Assembly (NCBI GenBank): GCA_965368175.1
Contig: CBDULX010000069.1
Span: 1-14,369 of the forward strand
Length of the DNA stretch: 14,369 nt
Source of the DNA: CBDULX01 sp965368175
Lineage (GTDB): Bacteria > Pseudomonadota > Gammaproteobacteria > SZUA-229
Reading direction: 5' to 3'
The translations under genes were made by a program, and so were the position numbers. Positions 1 through 7,792 of this stretch are shown piece after piece (the stretch's first letter is position 1; every line of letters starts with the position of its first letter). The notes below the pieces were generated by a model. It searched no databases and was not told the origin of the DNA. It saw only the letters and a program-made list of their open reading frames with translations.

Positions 1-12
1 ATTTTCTTGGTT

Positions 13-40
13 ACTTCTTTGTTGCTGCAGACAAAGAAGT
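13..40. repeat. 10-bp inverted repeat at left edge, part of a possible dispersed intergenic element
   Basis: The arms acttctttgt (13-22) and acaaagaagt (31-40) are perfectly complementary around an 8-nt loop. The repeat lies about 100 bp beyond the nosY stop. No T-run follows it on either strand, so it is not a classical intrinsic terminator, although it could still form an mRNA 3' hairpin. The surrounding text (about 1-60, ending in a second small dyad, tcgcc-aggag-gcga) resembles palindromic intergenic repeats I remember from many gammaproteobacterial genomes. That resemblance is from memory and was not tested. Confidence 0.45.
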
Positions 41-142
41 GACTCGCCAGGAGGCGAAACCAATGCTCAAAAGTAGAATTCAATAACAGTAAACCGTAAC
101 CACCACCCAACCCAACAATCACATATAAAAAGCAACCATACC

Positions 143-1051
143 CTACGGCAAATCACTCCGCTTAAACAACCAGTAACCGGCACTGGCACAAGCCGTCCCA
201 ATCAATGCCGGATAAATCATCGCAAACCACAAATACCCCGTACTGCCAAAATTATCCAGAATCACAAATGCCGTCGGCCCTAACAACACCAGCTGAGAAT
301 CAAACAACATCATTGCCGCCGTGCGAAAAACCTGCAAAGGATTCACCAGAGACATCGACACTGCCGCTTCCATAGTGATACCTTCCTGTACTAAAAGTCC
401 CAGTAGAATCAAATCCAGAAACAGAATCATCACCAGCCAGATAACGAATGCTGCACCGGTGGCTACATCGGCAGACCGGGCCATGCTGGAAATCAGCATG
501 CCTATGCCCAGGAAACACCAGGCCATCACCAGTAGTAAACCGGTGTAGTAGGCAAACAATGTCCAGGGTGTTTCAGCGCCTCGCAACACGCCGACTATCA
601 CCGCAATCAGCATCGCCAGAAACACCGGGCTAAATATCACGGTAAAACGGCCCAGCATCTTGCCCCAGAACCAGGCGGACAGGGATACAGGCAAGGACAG
701 CATATATTCAAATACCCCGGCTTCTCGATCGCCCGCCACCGAGCGCACGGTAGTGATCAGAACAAAAATAGGCAGTATGGCCATGGTGAGCTGGATGTAG
801 GTAATCAACAGGCGGGACAGACCGGTAAAACCCATAATGCGGGATTCGGTTACCCCAAAAACAAACAGCAACACTACGATGCTACCAAAGATTCCGGCAT
901 AGACCATAAACCAGCGTGCACGTATGGATTCAATAACATCGGCCCAGGCCGTTAACCACAGATGTTTCATGGTCGACATCTTGCCAGATGTCATGCGCCG
1001 TTGAAACCGCTGAAACAGAGAGTGCTTTATTTCAATGATGCTGGTGTTCAT
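143..1051 (-). CDS. nosY: NosY, membrane permease of the NosDFY copper-site assembly ABC transporter
   Basis: This is a 302-residue integral membrane protein of the ABC-2 permease type. With the ATPase NosF it forms the inner-membrane transporter that works with periplasmic NosD in building the tetranuclear CuZ site of N2O reductase. About six hydrophobic segments are visible, starting near residues 47, 85, 135, 167, 200 and 275. The conserved region around residues 103-125 (RSVAGDREAG, then FEYMLSLPVS) is typical of the family. The ATG at 1051 is chosen because AAAGGA lies 7-9 nt upstream. This adds about 27 residues compared with the start at 970, which would give the usual length of about 275, so the first 27 residues are less certain. 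The gene overlaps the end of nosL by 20 nt and is the last gene of the run. Confidence 0.9.
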   Translation of the reverse strand: MNTSIIEIKHSLFQRFQRRMTSGKMSTMKHLWLTAWADVIESIRARWFMVYAGIFGSIVVLLFVFGVTESRIMGFTGLSRLLITYIQLTMAILPIFVLITTVRSVAGDREAGVFEYMLSLPVSLSAWFWGKMLGRFTVIFSPVFLAMLIAVIVGVLRGAETPWTLFAYYTGLLLVMAWCFLGIGMLISSMARSADVATGAAFVIWLVMILFLDLILLGLLVQEGITMEAAVSMSLVNPLQVFRTAAMMLFDSQLVLLGPTAFVILDNFGSTGYLWFAMIYPALIGTACASAGYWLFKRSDLP

Positions 1052-1517
1052 GGGCCTGTCCTTTTAAATCGGCACCAGGCTGATTGAATTTGCGCTCTCG
1101 AGCCTGAATGTAGGCCACCGCATCGGTAAAATTCATGGCAGCTTCGGCTTCGACATCCTGTGCACCCAGGCCAAATTCCATGGGTGTGACCTGGCCACTG
1201 ATATACCAGGCTTTTCGGGCATCTATCCAGCGCCCATCACGATGATCATTCACCCAGAACTCGGTTTTTACATTATCTTTCCAGGGCTTATCGTTTAACC
1301 ACAATACCGCACCACCAAAGTCATCAAACTTATACACTTTTGATTTACCATTTTCTGGTCCACCCCGAATCTGGGCCGAATGTTTACGATCACTCAACAC
1401 CATACGGCAACGCTCGCAATTGTCACGATCCCACTTTACTTCAACCGGACCTGTGCTCGGTTCCCCACACCCCAGCAAAAATAGAACTACCATACCGATA
1501 ACATTCAAACTACGCAC
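1032..1517 (-). CDS. nosL: NosL, copper-chaperone lipoprotein
   Basis: The 161-residue lipoprotein has a short hydrophobic signal and lipobox LLGC, with Cys17 as the lipidated residue. NosL proteins bind Cu(I) and deliver it to NosD/apo-NosZ at the outer membrane. The family motif CERCRM (Cys34, Cys37, Met39) is followed by SDRKHSAQ, and the family signatures FDDFGGAVLWL and GQVTPM are present. The C-terminus is His-rich (HEHQHH), which could hold additional copper. The start is a GTG at 1517-1515, within the last codons of nosF (8-nt overlap), preceded by GAGG about 9 nt upstream. In the clade II clusters I know, nosL usually comes after nosY, whereas here it lies between nosF and nosY. Confidence 0.9.
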   Translation of the reverse strand: MRSLNVIGMVVLFLLGCGEPSTGPVEVKWDRDNCERCRMVLSDRKHSAQIRGGPENGKSKVYKFDDFGGAVLWLNDKPWKDNVKTEFWVNDHRDGRWIDARKAWYISGQVTPMEFGLGAQDVEAEAAMNFTDAVAYIQARERKFNQPGADLKGQAHEHQHH

Positions 1518-2379
1518 GATGTACTACCTCTTTTTCATCCAGCTGAATGCTGGCGAGTAAACCCGCATAACGGGATAAAACAGCTAAAAATCGTAACCGG
1601 TCAGCACCGGCCACCAGGCCTTCCCAGACCAGGCCTTCTACAGTTTCACTAAAACCCCATTGCTTAATGGCTTTACTGAATGCCGGTTCGACACGTGTTA
1701 ACGCCACCCGGCAGAACAGTTTACGGGTGAGATCCACCAGATCGGCTACACGATCGTCCAGAACTATCTGACCCTGATCCATTTCAATGACCCGGTTCAC
1801 CAGAGCGGCCACTTCATCCAGCCGATGACTGGAAATCAACATAATGGTGTCGTCCGGCTTCTCTGCTAGCAGCTGAAAAAATATAGCCCTGGCTTCCGGA
1901 TCCAGATTCGCGGCGGGTTCATCCATAATCAGAATATCGCTGTCGCGACCCAGTGCAATGCTGATCAGGAGTTTCTGTTTCTGCCCCCCGGATAATTTTA
2001 CGAAGGGACGATGCTTAAGATCGGCTACGTTCAAACCCAGACGTTCCGCGACATGGTACATACGGTCCACATCGGCCTCACAGACACTGGCGGAAAACTG
2101 CAGCAACTGAGCCACCGGCATTTTTAGCGGCGGCGGTAACTGGGGTACAAAACCAATTCGTTTAAGCACGCTCTCCCGGTGTTCCCGTGGTGCCAGTCCA
2201 TCGACCAGCACCTTGCCCTGATAATTATATTCGCCCAGCAGGCATCGAATCAGCGTGGTTTTACCGGCACCATTAGAACCCACCAGCGCCACTCGGTTAC
2301 CGGGCTCTATGTTGATGGCAATATTATTCAGTACCTGTACTTTTTTGAACTGTTTACTCAGTTGCTGAAATTCAATCAT
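1510..2379 (-). CDS. nosF: NosF, ABC-transporter ATPase for NosZ copper-site maturation
   Basis: This 289-residue cytoplasmic ATPase powers the NosDFY complex. All ATPase motifs are in place: Walker A GSNGAGKT (residues 34-41), Q-loop FVPQ (near 80), signature LSGGQ (129-133), Walker B ILIMDEP (149-155) and H-loop His185. A C-terminal region of about 80 residues follows, as in other NosF proteins. The reading frame stays open upstream to 2487, but the extra 36 residues read antisense to nothing conserved. They cover the nosH ferredoxin-coding end, so the ATG at 2379 (MIEFQQLSK) is chosen. It overlaps nosH by 8 nt and has only a weak GGAA-type ribosome site, consistent with translational coupling to nosH. 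Confidence 0.92.
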   Translation of the reverse strand: MIEFQQLSKQFKKVQVLNNIAINIEPGNRVALVGSNGAGKTTLIRCLLGEYNYQGKVLVDGLAPREHRESVLKRIGFVPQLPPPLKMPVAQLLQFSASVCEADVDRMYHVAERLGLNVADLKHRPFVKLSGGQKQKLLISIALGRDSDILIMDEPAANLDPEARAIFFQLLAEKPDDTIMLISSHRLDEVAALVNRVIEMDQGQIVLDDRVADLVDLTRKLFCRVALTRVEPAFSKAIKQWGFSETVEGLVWEGLVAGADRLRFLAVLSRYAGLLASIQLDEKEVVHRA

Positions 2380-3340
2380 ATTTTTTTCCAGGCAGCTTGA
2401 AATCGAATCGCAGTGAATCGGTGGGGCAGATGTCCACACACAGGCCACAGCGAGTGCAGTCCGACGTAATGTCCACTCGAGAATCACTGGCGCGACCTTT
2501 AATGGTCATGTCCAGCACGTGGGGCACCATACATATATGGCGACAGTCGCCTTCATGGGCGCAGTCCCTGGCGTGATATGTAACTCGCAAGGGTGAGATA
2601 ACACCCACTACACCATAGGTTATGCCAATAGGGCAGACATAACGACACCAGGCCCTTCGTGAGACAAATATTTCAAACAACAGCAAAACACCCACCCAGA
2701 TCAGGGCAAAACCTGGCCCGTAAATCAGGGCCCGGCTGATAATTCCGGTGGGTGATATGGTTTCGAATACGGTGTAGCCGGTAACTATGGCCAGTAATGC
2801 AAATATCACATAAAACACACTACGCACGCCACGATGAAAGGTTTTATTTTCAATCACGCCTTTTCTTACCAGCCAGAGATGAATTTCTTCGGTCCACTCG
2901 GCCAGCAGATGGTAGGGACATACCCAGGAACAGAAGGTACGACCACCCAGTAGTATCCACATAATCAATATCGTGGTGGTGCCGATGATTAGATTCAGTA
3001 CCACTTCCTTAAATGCCAGCATCACCTGCAACGCGGAATTTAAATCCGCCATGTGAAAACCGGCAAAGCGTGATGCGGTCAACGCGCCTTCCAGTAGCTG
3101 GATATCCAGCTGATAAGACAGCACAAACAGCAGGTTGATAAACAACAACGTGAGCCAGCGCCGGTTACGCCATTTATTTTTATGGCCTAGTGCATGCAGG
3201 GCCTCGATATCCGCCTTGCTATTGGGATGGAGTTTTTTATAAAAATGAATTTCCTGGACCTGGGGTGTATAGGCTTCCTTAGCAACCCGGGTCGGTTTGG
3301 CACCGAATAACTGAGCTAATGATTCGCGGATATAGTTCAT
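2372..3340 (-). CDS. nosH: NosH, membrane quinol dehydrogenase/ferredoxin-type subunit (NapH family)
   Basis: The 322-residue protein has about four transmembrane helices (near residues 62-80, 112-131, 174-193 and 206-226). Two cytoplasmic-face CxxxCP motifs typical of NapH/NosH follow transmembrane segments: FCSWVCP (Cys137, Cys141) and WCRYVCP (Cys232, Cys236). The C-terminus has a cysteine set at 260, 266 and 270, and a full [4Fe-4S] motif CTRCGLCVDICP (Cys295, 298, 301, 305). The family is believed to oxidise menaquinol and pass electrons to the NapG/NosG partner. NosH is characteristic of clade II nos loci. The start overlaps the nosG stop as ATGA and has a CGGAG site upstream. Confidence 0.9.
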   Translation of the reverse strand: MNYIRESLAQLFGAKPTRVAKEAYTPQVQEIHFYKKLHPNSKADIEALHALGHKNKWRNRRWLTLLFINLLFVLSYQLDIQLLEGALTASRFAGFHMADLNSALQVMLAFKEVVLNLIIGTTTILIMWILLGGRTFCSWVCPYHLLAEWTEEIHLWLVRKGVIENKTFHRGVRSVFYVIFALLAIVTGYTVFETISPTGIISRALIYGPGFALIWVGVLLLFEIFVSRRAWCRYVCPIGITYGVVGVISPLRVTYHARDCAHEGDCRHICMVPHVLDMTIKGRASDSRVDITSDCTRCGLCVDICPTDSLRFDFKLPGKKYD

Positions 3341-4182
3341 GCCTGCTCCGCAGTTTTACGGGCATCGATCACGATGGCAGCAGGATCGGTCGGACACACC
3401 ATTTCACATACACCGCATCCGACACAACCGTCGAGTACTACGGGTTTCATTTTAACTTCCCCGGTGACCGAATTAATCTGAACCAACTCAATCGCTTTTT
3501 TCGGTGGGCACTGGTTACCGTCACCGGACGGAGGTTTACCCGCCTCACACTGGGAGCGTCGAATTTCGATCGGGCACTGGCGTACACATAAATCACAGAG
3601 CTCCAGATCGTATTCATGCTCAGCCACCGGCAGAGGATTCCAGCGATCGATGTCATCATAACGTAATGTGCCGGGGAAATCGGGACCACGGGCTGTGCCT
3701 TTAATGCCCTTGCCCTGCATGGCCAGGCATTTGTCTGGCCGTGACAGTCGTGCAAACCCCATGCGAGTTTCGTGGGGGTAATTAATTTCATGAGTCAGGC
3801 TGCCGGTGGGACAGGCCAGTACGCATTGCAGACCATCGCAGGAAAAATCACAGGCCTGGTCACGGGCTTCCACATAGGGTGTCCCCATACCAAAGCCATC
3901 CATAATGTCGGCCAGCTTTATGGCCTGCACCGGACACACCTGAACGCATTGCCCGCACTTGATGCAGGATGCCAGAAAATCTTTTTCCAGCAAGGCACCG
4001 GGTGGGCGCAGTCGTATGTATTTCGCCTGGGCTACCGGGAAATAACCCAGTCCGGCAGCACCGACAACACCCACGGTTAACACAGCTGATCGTATAAATT
4101 CCCGTCTACCACGTTCCTTACGTGACAGCTGTGGTTTTTTAACCGAGGTTTTTTTTACAGGTGTTTGTTCTTCTGTACTCAT
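3337..4182 (-). CDS. nosG: NosG, periplasmic Tat-exported polyferredoxin (NapG family)
   Basis: This 281-residue Fe-S protein has a Tat-like leader (RREFIRSA at about 26-33) followed by a hydrophobic segment at 33-48. Four [4Fe-4S] binding sets are visible: CIKCGQCVQVCP (Cys73-83); Cys111/115/120/124 with unusual CDFSC and CDGLQC spacing; CDLCVRQCP (Cys196-203) completed by a later Cys such as 212; and CVGCGVCEMVCP (Cys253-263). NapG/NosG proteins take electrons from the membrane partner NapH/NosH and pass them to periplasmic c-type cytochromes. The ATG overlaps the nosD stop by 1 nt (TAATG), and GGTGG lies upstream. The leader may stay as a membrane anchor. Confidence 0.9.
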   Translation of the reverse strand: MSTEEQTPVKKTSVKKPQLSRKERGRREFIRSAVLTVGVVGAAGLGYFPVAQAKYIRLRPPGALLEKDFLASCIKCGQCVQVCPVQAIKLADIMDGFGMGTPYVEARDQACDFSCDGLQCVLACPTGSLTHEINYPHETRMGFARLSRPDKCLAMQGKGIKGTARGPDFPGTLRYDDIDRWNPLPVAEHEYDLELCDLCVRQCPIEIRRSQCEAGKPPSGDGNQCPPKKAIELVQINSVTGEVKMKPVVLDGCVGCGVCEMVCPTDPAAIVIDARKTAEQA

Positions 4183-5408
4183 TAGTCCACCAACATCTTA
4201 GGCTGGCTGTCACTGAATACCATTTCCGGTGAGCTAAAGGGCGCCAGTCGTTCCAGAAAATCCAGCACTTCCAGCATCGGTGAACCCTTAAAAAACTGTG
4301 CCGGTGGCACATCCATCCAGATACGGTCGGCATATGAATAAAATTCATGGGGCGTGTCGCCAATGCCATCCTTATTCAAATCAAAACCACGGTAGTCATC
4401 CCAGTAATTACCCGTCCAGTTATTGTTTTTAGCCGAGCCACCATCGCTCACCGCGACCTGGGTAATATTACTTTTAAATTTATTATTTTTGAAATCATTG
4501 CCCTTCCAGTCATTCAAAAAACGCACGCCAATATTATTATATGCAACCAGATTATCACTGATTCGATTGGTGGTATCCGGCTGATAGGGTGATACATCGA
4601 GATACATTCCTACTGCATTATAAACAAGCTTGTTACCCTGCAGTACAACATCGGAGGTTTCTTTCATGCCTATACCGACACCGGTGGCACCGGTGGCGCG
4701 TGAAACAATATTATTGCGCACCTCGACACTGTCGCTATACATTAAAAAGATACCCACCGAGTTGTCCCAGTATTCATTGTTCTCAACCTTGTTGTGCTGG
4801 GCATACATAAAATGCAGTGCATATCGTCCGCGGGTAGAGCGATTGTGAGCAATTAAATTATCTCTTGAATACCAGACCACGGTGTCCCGCGAATCATGAA
4901 TGAAATTATGAGTAATTTTGTTACCAAAGCTGTACCAGAGTCGGATGGCATCACCTCGCAAACCCAGATCATACGGTTTGGAACTGATTTCATTGCGACG
5001 CACGATATTGTTTTCAGACTGTTGCAAATCAATACCGAACAGACAGTTGCTGATGACATTATCTTTAACTACATTGAAATTACCCCGTACCTGTACACCG
5101 GCATCAATGTCGTTATGGGATTCACCGGAATTGGTTAAATGCAGGCCACGGATTACCGCCCCGTCGGTGTCCAGAAAAATCACCGATCCCTCACCACCGG
5201 CATCGATGGTGACCACACCCTGACCATCCAGAGTAATGGCTTTCTCGATAATCAGGGACCCCATATAAGTACCCGCAGGGGGCTGGATTACATCCCCGGC
5301 TTGAGCTGCCTCAATAACCGCTTTTAAGTCATATTCCTGGGCTGAAGCCAGGACGTTGCATGACAGACCGGTCAATAGTAAAAAATGGCATACCCGCCAC
5401 AGCGACAT
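4182..5408 (-). CDS. nosD: NosD, periplasmic copper-site assembly protein of the beta-helix type
   Basis: The 408-residue protein has a Sec signal peptide (about residues 1-22, cleaving near LASA). The mature part is a right-handed parallel beta-helix with many Asn-rich repeats of the form 'NNxVxxN' from about residue 85 to 330, as in CASH/NosD domain proteins. The C-terminal family signature is present: NYWDDYRGFDLNKDGIGDTP. NosD is the periplasmic partner of NosFY and the site where NosL delivers Cu(I) for apo-NosZ. The start at 5408 lies 2 nt after the nosB-like stop, with AAGGTG about 9 nt upstream. Confidence 0.94.
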   Translation of the reverse strand: MSLWRVCHFLLLTGLSCNVLASAQEYDLKAVIEAAQAGDVIQPPAGTYMGSLIIEKAITLDGQGVVTIDAGGEGSVIFLDTDGAVIRGLHLTNSGESHNDIDAGVQVRGNFNVVKDNVISNCLFGIDLQQSENNIVRRNEISSKPYDLGLRGDAIRLWYSFGNKITHNFIHDSRDTVVWYSRDNLIAHNRSTRGRYALHFMYAQHNKVENNEYWDNSVGIFLMYSDSVEVRNNIVSRATGATGVGIGMKETSDVVLQGNKLVYNAVGMYLDVSPYQPDTTNRISDNLVAYNNIGVRFLNDWKGNDFKNNKFKSNITQVAVSDGGSAKNNNWTGNYWDDYRGFDLNKDGIGDTPHEFYSYADRIWMDVPPAQFFKGSPMLEVLDFLERLAPFSSPEMVFSDSQPKMLVD

Positions 5409-5410
5409 AA

Positions 5411-6397
5411 TCAGGCACCTTCATCCTGTATCTGACGATGACGGATCACTGCCGCCACAGCTAACAGGGCCGACGTTAGTAGCATAATGAAATAACCGGT
5501 ATGAGGATAGGAATGGGTGGAAAACTGTGCAACCTTACCCTGGCCAAACACCGTTGGCATAAACGGCTTCACAGTAAAGGCTCCCATGTCGTTCAGATTA
5601 TGTCCGAAATACCATAACCAGGCAGCATAATCGATCACAAAAAATATCGGTAGCATCATAGGCACGGCCACCAGTAACCAGTAAAAACCCTGATGAATAA
5701 ACACACCGGCGACAATGATGACCATGGCCAGCACCAGCGCTATCATAATGCCCTGGGTCCAGATATTGAGCGTACTGACCTTACCTTCGATGACATCCGT
5801 TTCACGGAAATACATACCAAGCGTATCCCGGTAAGATTCGGACACAGCCTCTATACCACTCCAGTGCTGAATCTCTTCTATATCCAGATCCAGTGTGCTC
5901 TGGATCGATTCAACATAACCATCGCTGAGCATCATGACACCACCCTCGGTATACATGGCCAACGACATCCACACCGCTATGGCGCCGAAACCAGAACTCA
6001 TGATGATTGCACGGAGTTTTTTCTTGCGACAGGCAAAGCCCACCAGCATCACCACCAGAAAACTGACCAGAAACTGTGACAGCACACGCTCTACCGGGCC
6101 ACCACTGGCAATGGGATACATACCCACATAATGATTGATGGTATCCATTTCGTGAACACAGTTAAGCGCCTCATCGACCTGCACTTCAGTGCTTTCCACT
6201 TTCTCGCAACCATTGAATACACCATTGAAATGAAAATGGATACGGATGCCATCAGGAAACGCTTCAGGTGGATAATTAGGTGCTTTAAGGGCCACCCACC
6301 AGATGGGCGTGAAATACATAACAGACAGCAGTATGACCGCGATTGAAATTAAACCTGCAACCTTCAAATTGTCTTTACTCTGATTCAGTTCGGTCAT
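5411..6397 (-). CDS. nosB: NosB-like polytopic membrane protein of the clade II nos cluster
   Basis: The 328-residue protein has about six transmembrane helices (near residues 11-30, 106-122, 129-149, 212-233, 238-259 and 299-317). A periplasmic loop follows helix 1 and holds Cys64, Cys80, His82 and the motif NHYVGM (His89, Met93). Its position just upstream of nosD in a nosZ/G/H locus matches nosB, the membrane protein regarded as a marker of clade II clusters. Its biochemical role is unknown. The His/Cys/Met residues in the periplasmic loop would suit metal or heme contact, but this is inference. The assignment rests mainly on position and topology. The start has GAGGA 6 nt upstream, and the stop is 2 nt from the nosD ATG. 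Confidence 0.65.
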   Translation of the reverse strand: MTELNQSKDNLKVAGLISIAVILLSVMYFTPIWWVALKAPNYPPEAFPDGIRIHFHFNGVFNGCEKVESTEVQVDEALNCVHEMDTINHYVGMYPIASGGPVERVLSQFLVSFLVVMLVGFACRKKKLRAIIMSSGFGAIAVWMSLAMYTEGGVMMLSDGYVESIQSTLDLDIEEIQHWSGIEAVSESYRDTLGMYFRETDVIEGKVSTLNIWTQGIMIALVLAMVIIVAGVFIHQGFYWLLVAVPMMLPIFFVIDYAAWLWYFGHNLNDMGAFTVKPFMPTVFGQGKVAQFSTHSYPHTGYFIMLLTSALLAVAAVIRHRQIQDEGA

Positions 6398-6446
6398 TTT
6401 TATCCTCGGTGCTGTTGCCAGGGAATCTCTGATTTATAAATAAACA

Positions 6447-6473
6447 CGGGGTGCTGCTTTCACATACACCCCG
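6447..6473 (-). terminator. Possible intrinsic terminator or attenuator between the diheme cytochrome gene and nosB
   Basis: The arms cggggtg (6447-6453) and caccccg (6467-6473) form a 7-bp GC-rich stem with a 13-nt loop. On the minus strand the stem is followed by TGTTTATTTAT, a T-rich tail. It lies 67 nt after the diheme cytochrome stop and 50 nt before the nosB-like start. The long loop makes it weak. It may only reduce, not stop, transcription into nosB-D-G-H-F-L-Y, because no convincing promoter is visible between it and nosB. Confidence 0.4.
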
Positions 6474-6539
6474 CTGGCGTCCTTGGCTTATGAAGAACGG
6501 TTAACTCATGCCGTGCTTAAACAGCATGTAAATAATCAA

Positions 6540-7250
6540 TTAATCAAAATCAGGGTTTTTCCAGTCTTTTGAAGGTGCCAGATCTTTTTTCGGTACTTCG
6601 ATCCGTGATACATAATTGATTACCATCTGCATATCCTTGTCACTGAAACCTTTAATCTGTTTCACCATGTCGGGGTTGGCATTACGGCGCTTACCATCAC
6701 GAATCCACTCAAACTGACGCAGCATGTATTTATAATGCTGGCCCTGAATCTTTGGATAGTATTTATCTTTTTTGCCTTCACCCATATCACCATGACATTG
6801 CACGCAGTTATCATCGTATAATTTTTTACCCTGCTTAAATTCAACCGTACCTTTTGCCCACTCACCCTTACCGTTATCAGGATTCATGGGTAACTTGGCG
6901 ATATAAGACACCACATCGGCCAGCGCCTGAACGTCACCAATAGATTCCGGCAGGGCAAATGGATACATGGTTGGGTTATCACGGTTTAACGCACGAATAT
7001 CTGCCAGCTGTTTAATTAATACTTCTTTATGCTGACCTGCCAACTGGGGAAAGGTACCGTCCTGGGTACCCCAGCCTTCGGGATAATGACAGGCAGAGCA
7101 CACTTCATATACATCCATACCATTTTCAATATCTGGCGTCAGTTTCATTGCATCTTCCTGTTCGCCACCACCTTCATTCCAGGCCATCGCCTGTGATGAC
7201 AAAATCAGTGCCAGCCCTGCAATTGTTGATACCAACCGTGTGTTCTTCAT
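6540..7250 (-). CDS. Periplasmic diheme cytochrome c (c4 type), probable electron donor path to NosZ
   Basis: The 236-residue protein has a Sec signal peptide (1-23, cleaving after AMA). Two class I cytochrome c domains follow, with heme motifs CSACH (51-55) and CVQCH (149-153). Likely axial Met ligands are Met95 (NPTMYPFA) and Met195 (NPDMVKQ). The repeated pattern 'P.L.GQH....L.Q...IR...R' after each heme is that of cytochrome c4. Placed between nosZ and nosB, it probably carries electrons from NosG/H or a bc1 complex to NosZ, in the role given to NosC1/NosC2 in other clade II clusters. The ATG at 7250 is chosen over one 17 codons upstream because GGAGA lies at the right distance and the signal peptide starts there. 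Confidence 0.9.
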   Translation of the reverse strand: MKNTRLVSTIAGLALILSSQAMAWNEGGGEQEDAMKLTPDIENGMDVYEVCSACHYPEGWGTQDGTFPQLAGQHKEVLIKQLADIRALNRDNPTMYPFALPESIGDVQALADVVSYIAKLPMNPDNGKGEWAKGTVEFKQGKKLYDDNCVQCHGDMGEGKKDKYYPKIQGQHYKYMLRQFEWIRDGKRRNANPDMVKQIKGFSDKDMQMVINYVSRIEVPKKDLAPSKDWKNPDFD

Positions 7251-7316
7251 ACAATGTTCTCCAGGATCCGATGATGAGTTTTTTCTCAACATGGGAATCA
7301 ATTTAACTTGGCGTAT

Positions 7317-7322
7317 ACAATA
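7317..7322 (-). promoter_or_regulatory. Putative -10 element of the diheme cytochrome promoter
   Basis: On the minus strand these bases read TATTGT, 4 of 6 matching TATAAT. If transcription starts at about 7310, this hexamer sits at -12 to -7 and the FNR-type box is centred at -41.5, the class II activator position. The spacing agreement is the main support. Confidence 0.4.
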
Positions 7323-7344
7323 TCAAGTTCAACTAAACCTGGAC

Positions 7345-7358
7345 TTGATTTTCATCAA
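7345..7358 (-). promoter_or_regulatory. Perfect FNR/Dnr-type box upstream of the diheme cytochrome gene
   Basis: The sequence TTGAT-TTTC-ATCAA is an exact match to the FNR-family consensus TTGAT-N4-ATCAA. It lies 95 nt upstream of the start at 7250, just outside the end of the monoheme cytochrome gene (stop at 7369). Its left half also forms the right arm of another dyad, atcaagt (7322-7328) with acttgat (7343-7349). That dyad could form a hairpin in readthrough RNA. The box suggests anaerobic or NO-responsive activation of the downstream cytochrome and perhaps of the whole maturation operon. Confidence 0.75.
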
Positions 7359-7368
7359 TACACAATTT

Positions 7369-7695
7369 CTAGGGCGCTAATGTCGATAAATACTTGGCTA
7401 TGGCAGCCATTTCTTCATCACTCACCATATGCATAATGCCTTTCATGGCCGCCGACATTCCGTTATTACGCTTGCCGCTTTTAATGTCTTTTAACTGCTG
7501 CAGAAGATAGGCTTCATTCTGACCGGCCAGCTTGGGGTACATAGGCAGCAAAGGCGTTTTTGCATCTTTACCATGACAGGCTGTACAGCCACCTTTTGTA
7601 GGATCTTTAAACAGGGCCTCACCATCCAGTGCATATGAAGGTGCAACTACGGTCATTAACATCATCGCACTTAACATAGATAATATTTTCTTCAT
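7369..7695 (-). CDS. Small periplasmic monoheme cytochrome c
   Basis: The 108-residue protein has a signal peptide (about 1-22, MKKILSM...SYA) and one class I heme motif CTACH (37-41). The pattern PKLAGQNEAYLLQQL after the heme is like cytochrome c553/c4 domains. The axial Met is likely one of Met80, Met84 or Met88. It probably donates electrons to the CuA site of NosZ. The ATG at 7695 is chosen because AGGAG lies 7 nt upstream and the signal peptide begins there. The frame is open 13 codons further but without a leader pattern. The gene follows nosZ after a 200-bp gap containing a large hairpin, and no convincing own promoter was found. Confidence 0.88.
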   Translation of the reverse strand: MKKILSMLSAMMLMTVVAPSYALDGEALFKDPTKGGCTACHGKDAKTPLLPMYPKLAGQNEAYLLQQLKDIKSGKRNNGMSAAMKGIMHMVSDEEMAAIAKYLSTLAP

Positions 7696-7743
7696 TATTT
7701 TCTCCTGAGCACCCGGACTACACCGGTATCTCAAATTAAATTG

Positions 7744-7759
7744 CCTTCAAATTTAAAGG
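7744..7759. repeat. 16-bp near-palindrome upstream of the monoheme cytochrome gene
   Basis: The sequence ccttcaaatttaaagg equals its own reverse complement at 14 of 16 positions. It lies about 50 nt upstream of the cytochrome start, in an AT-rich stretch. It could be an operator or simply part of an AT-rich leader; no known consensus is recognised. Confidence 0.25.
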
Positions 7760-7792
7760 TTTTATTTTTTATACAATACAAGCTGGGAGTTA

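Noticed and set aside
2380..2487. Upstream extension of nosF by 36 residues
   Set aside because: It would overlap the ferredoxin end of nosH by over 100 nt, adds no conserved residues, and the ATG at 2379 directly begins the canonical NosF sequence.
3447..3791. Open frame overlapping nosG on the same strand
   Set aside because: It lies wholly inside the strongly conserved Fe-S protein in another frame and shows no leader or family motif.
4347..5327. Several plus-strand open frames opposite nosD
   Set aside because: They mirror the Asn-rich beta-helix repeats of nosD; none has a leader, family motif or ribosome site.
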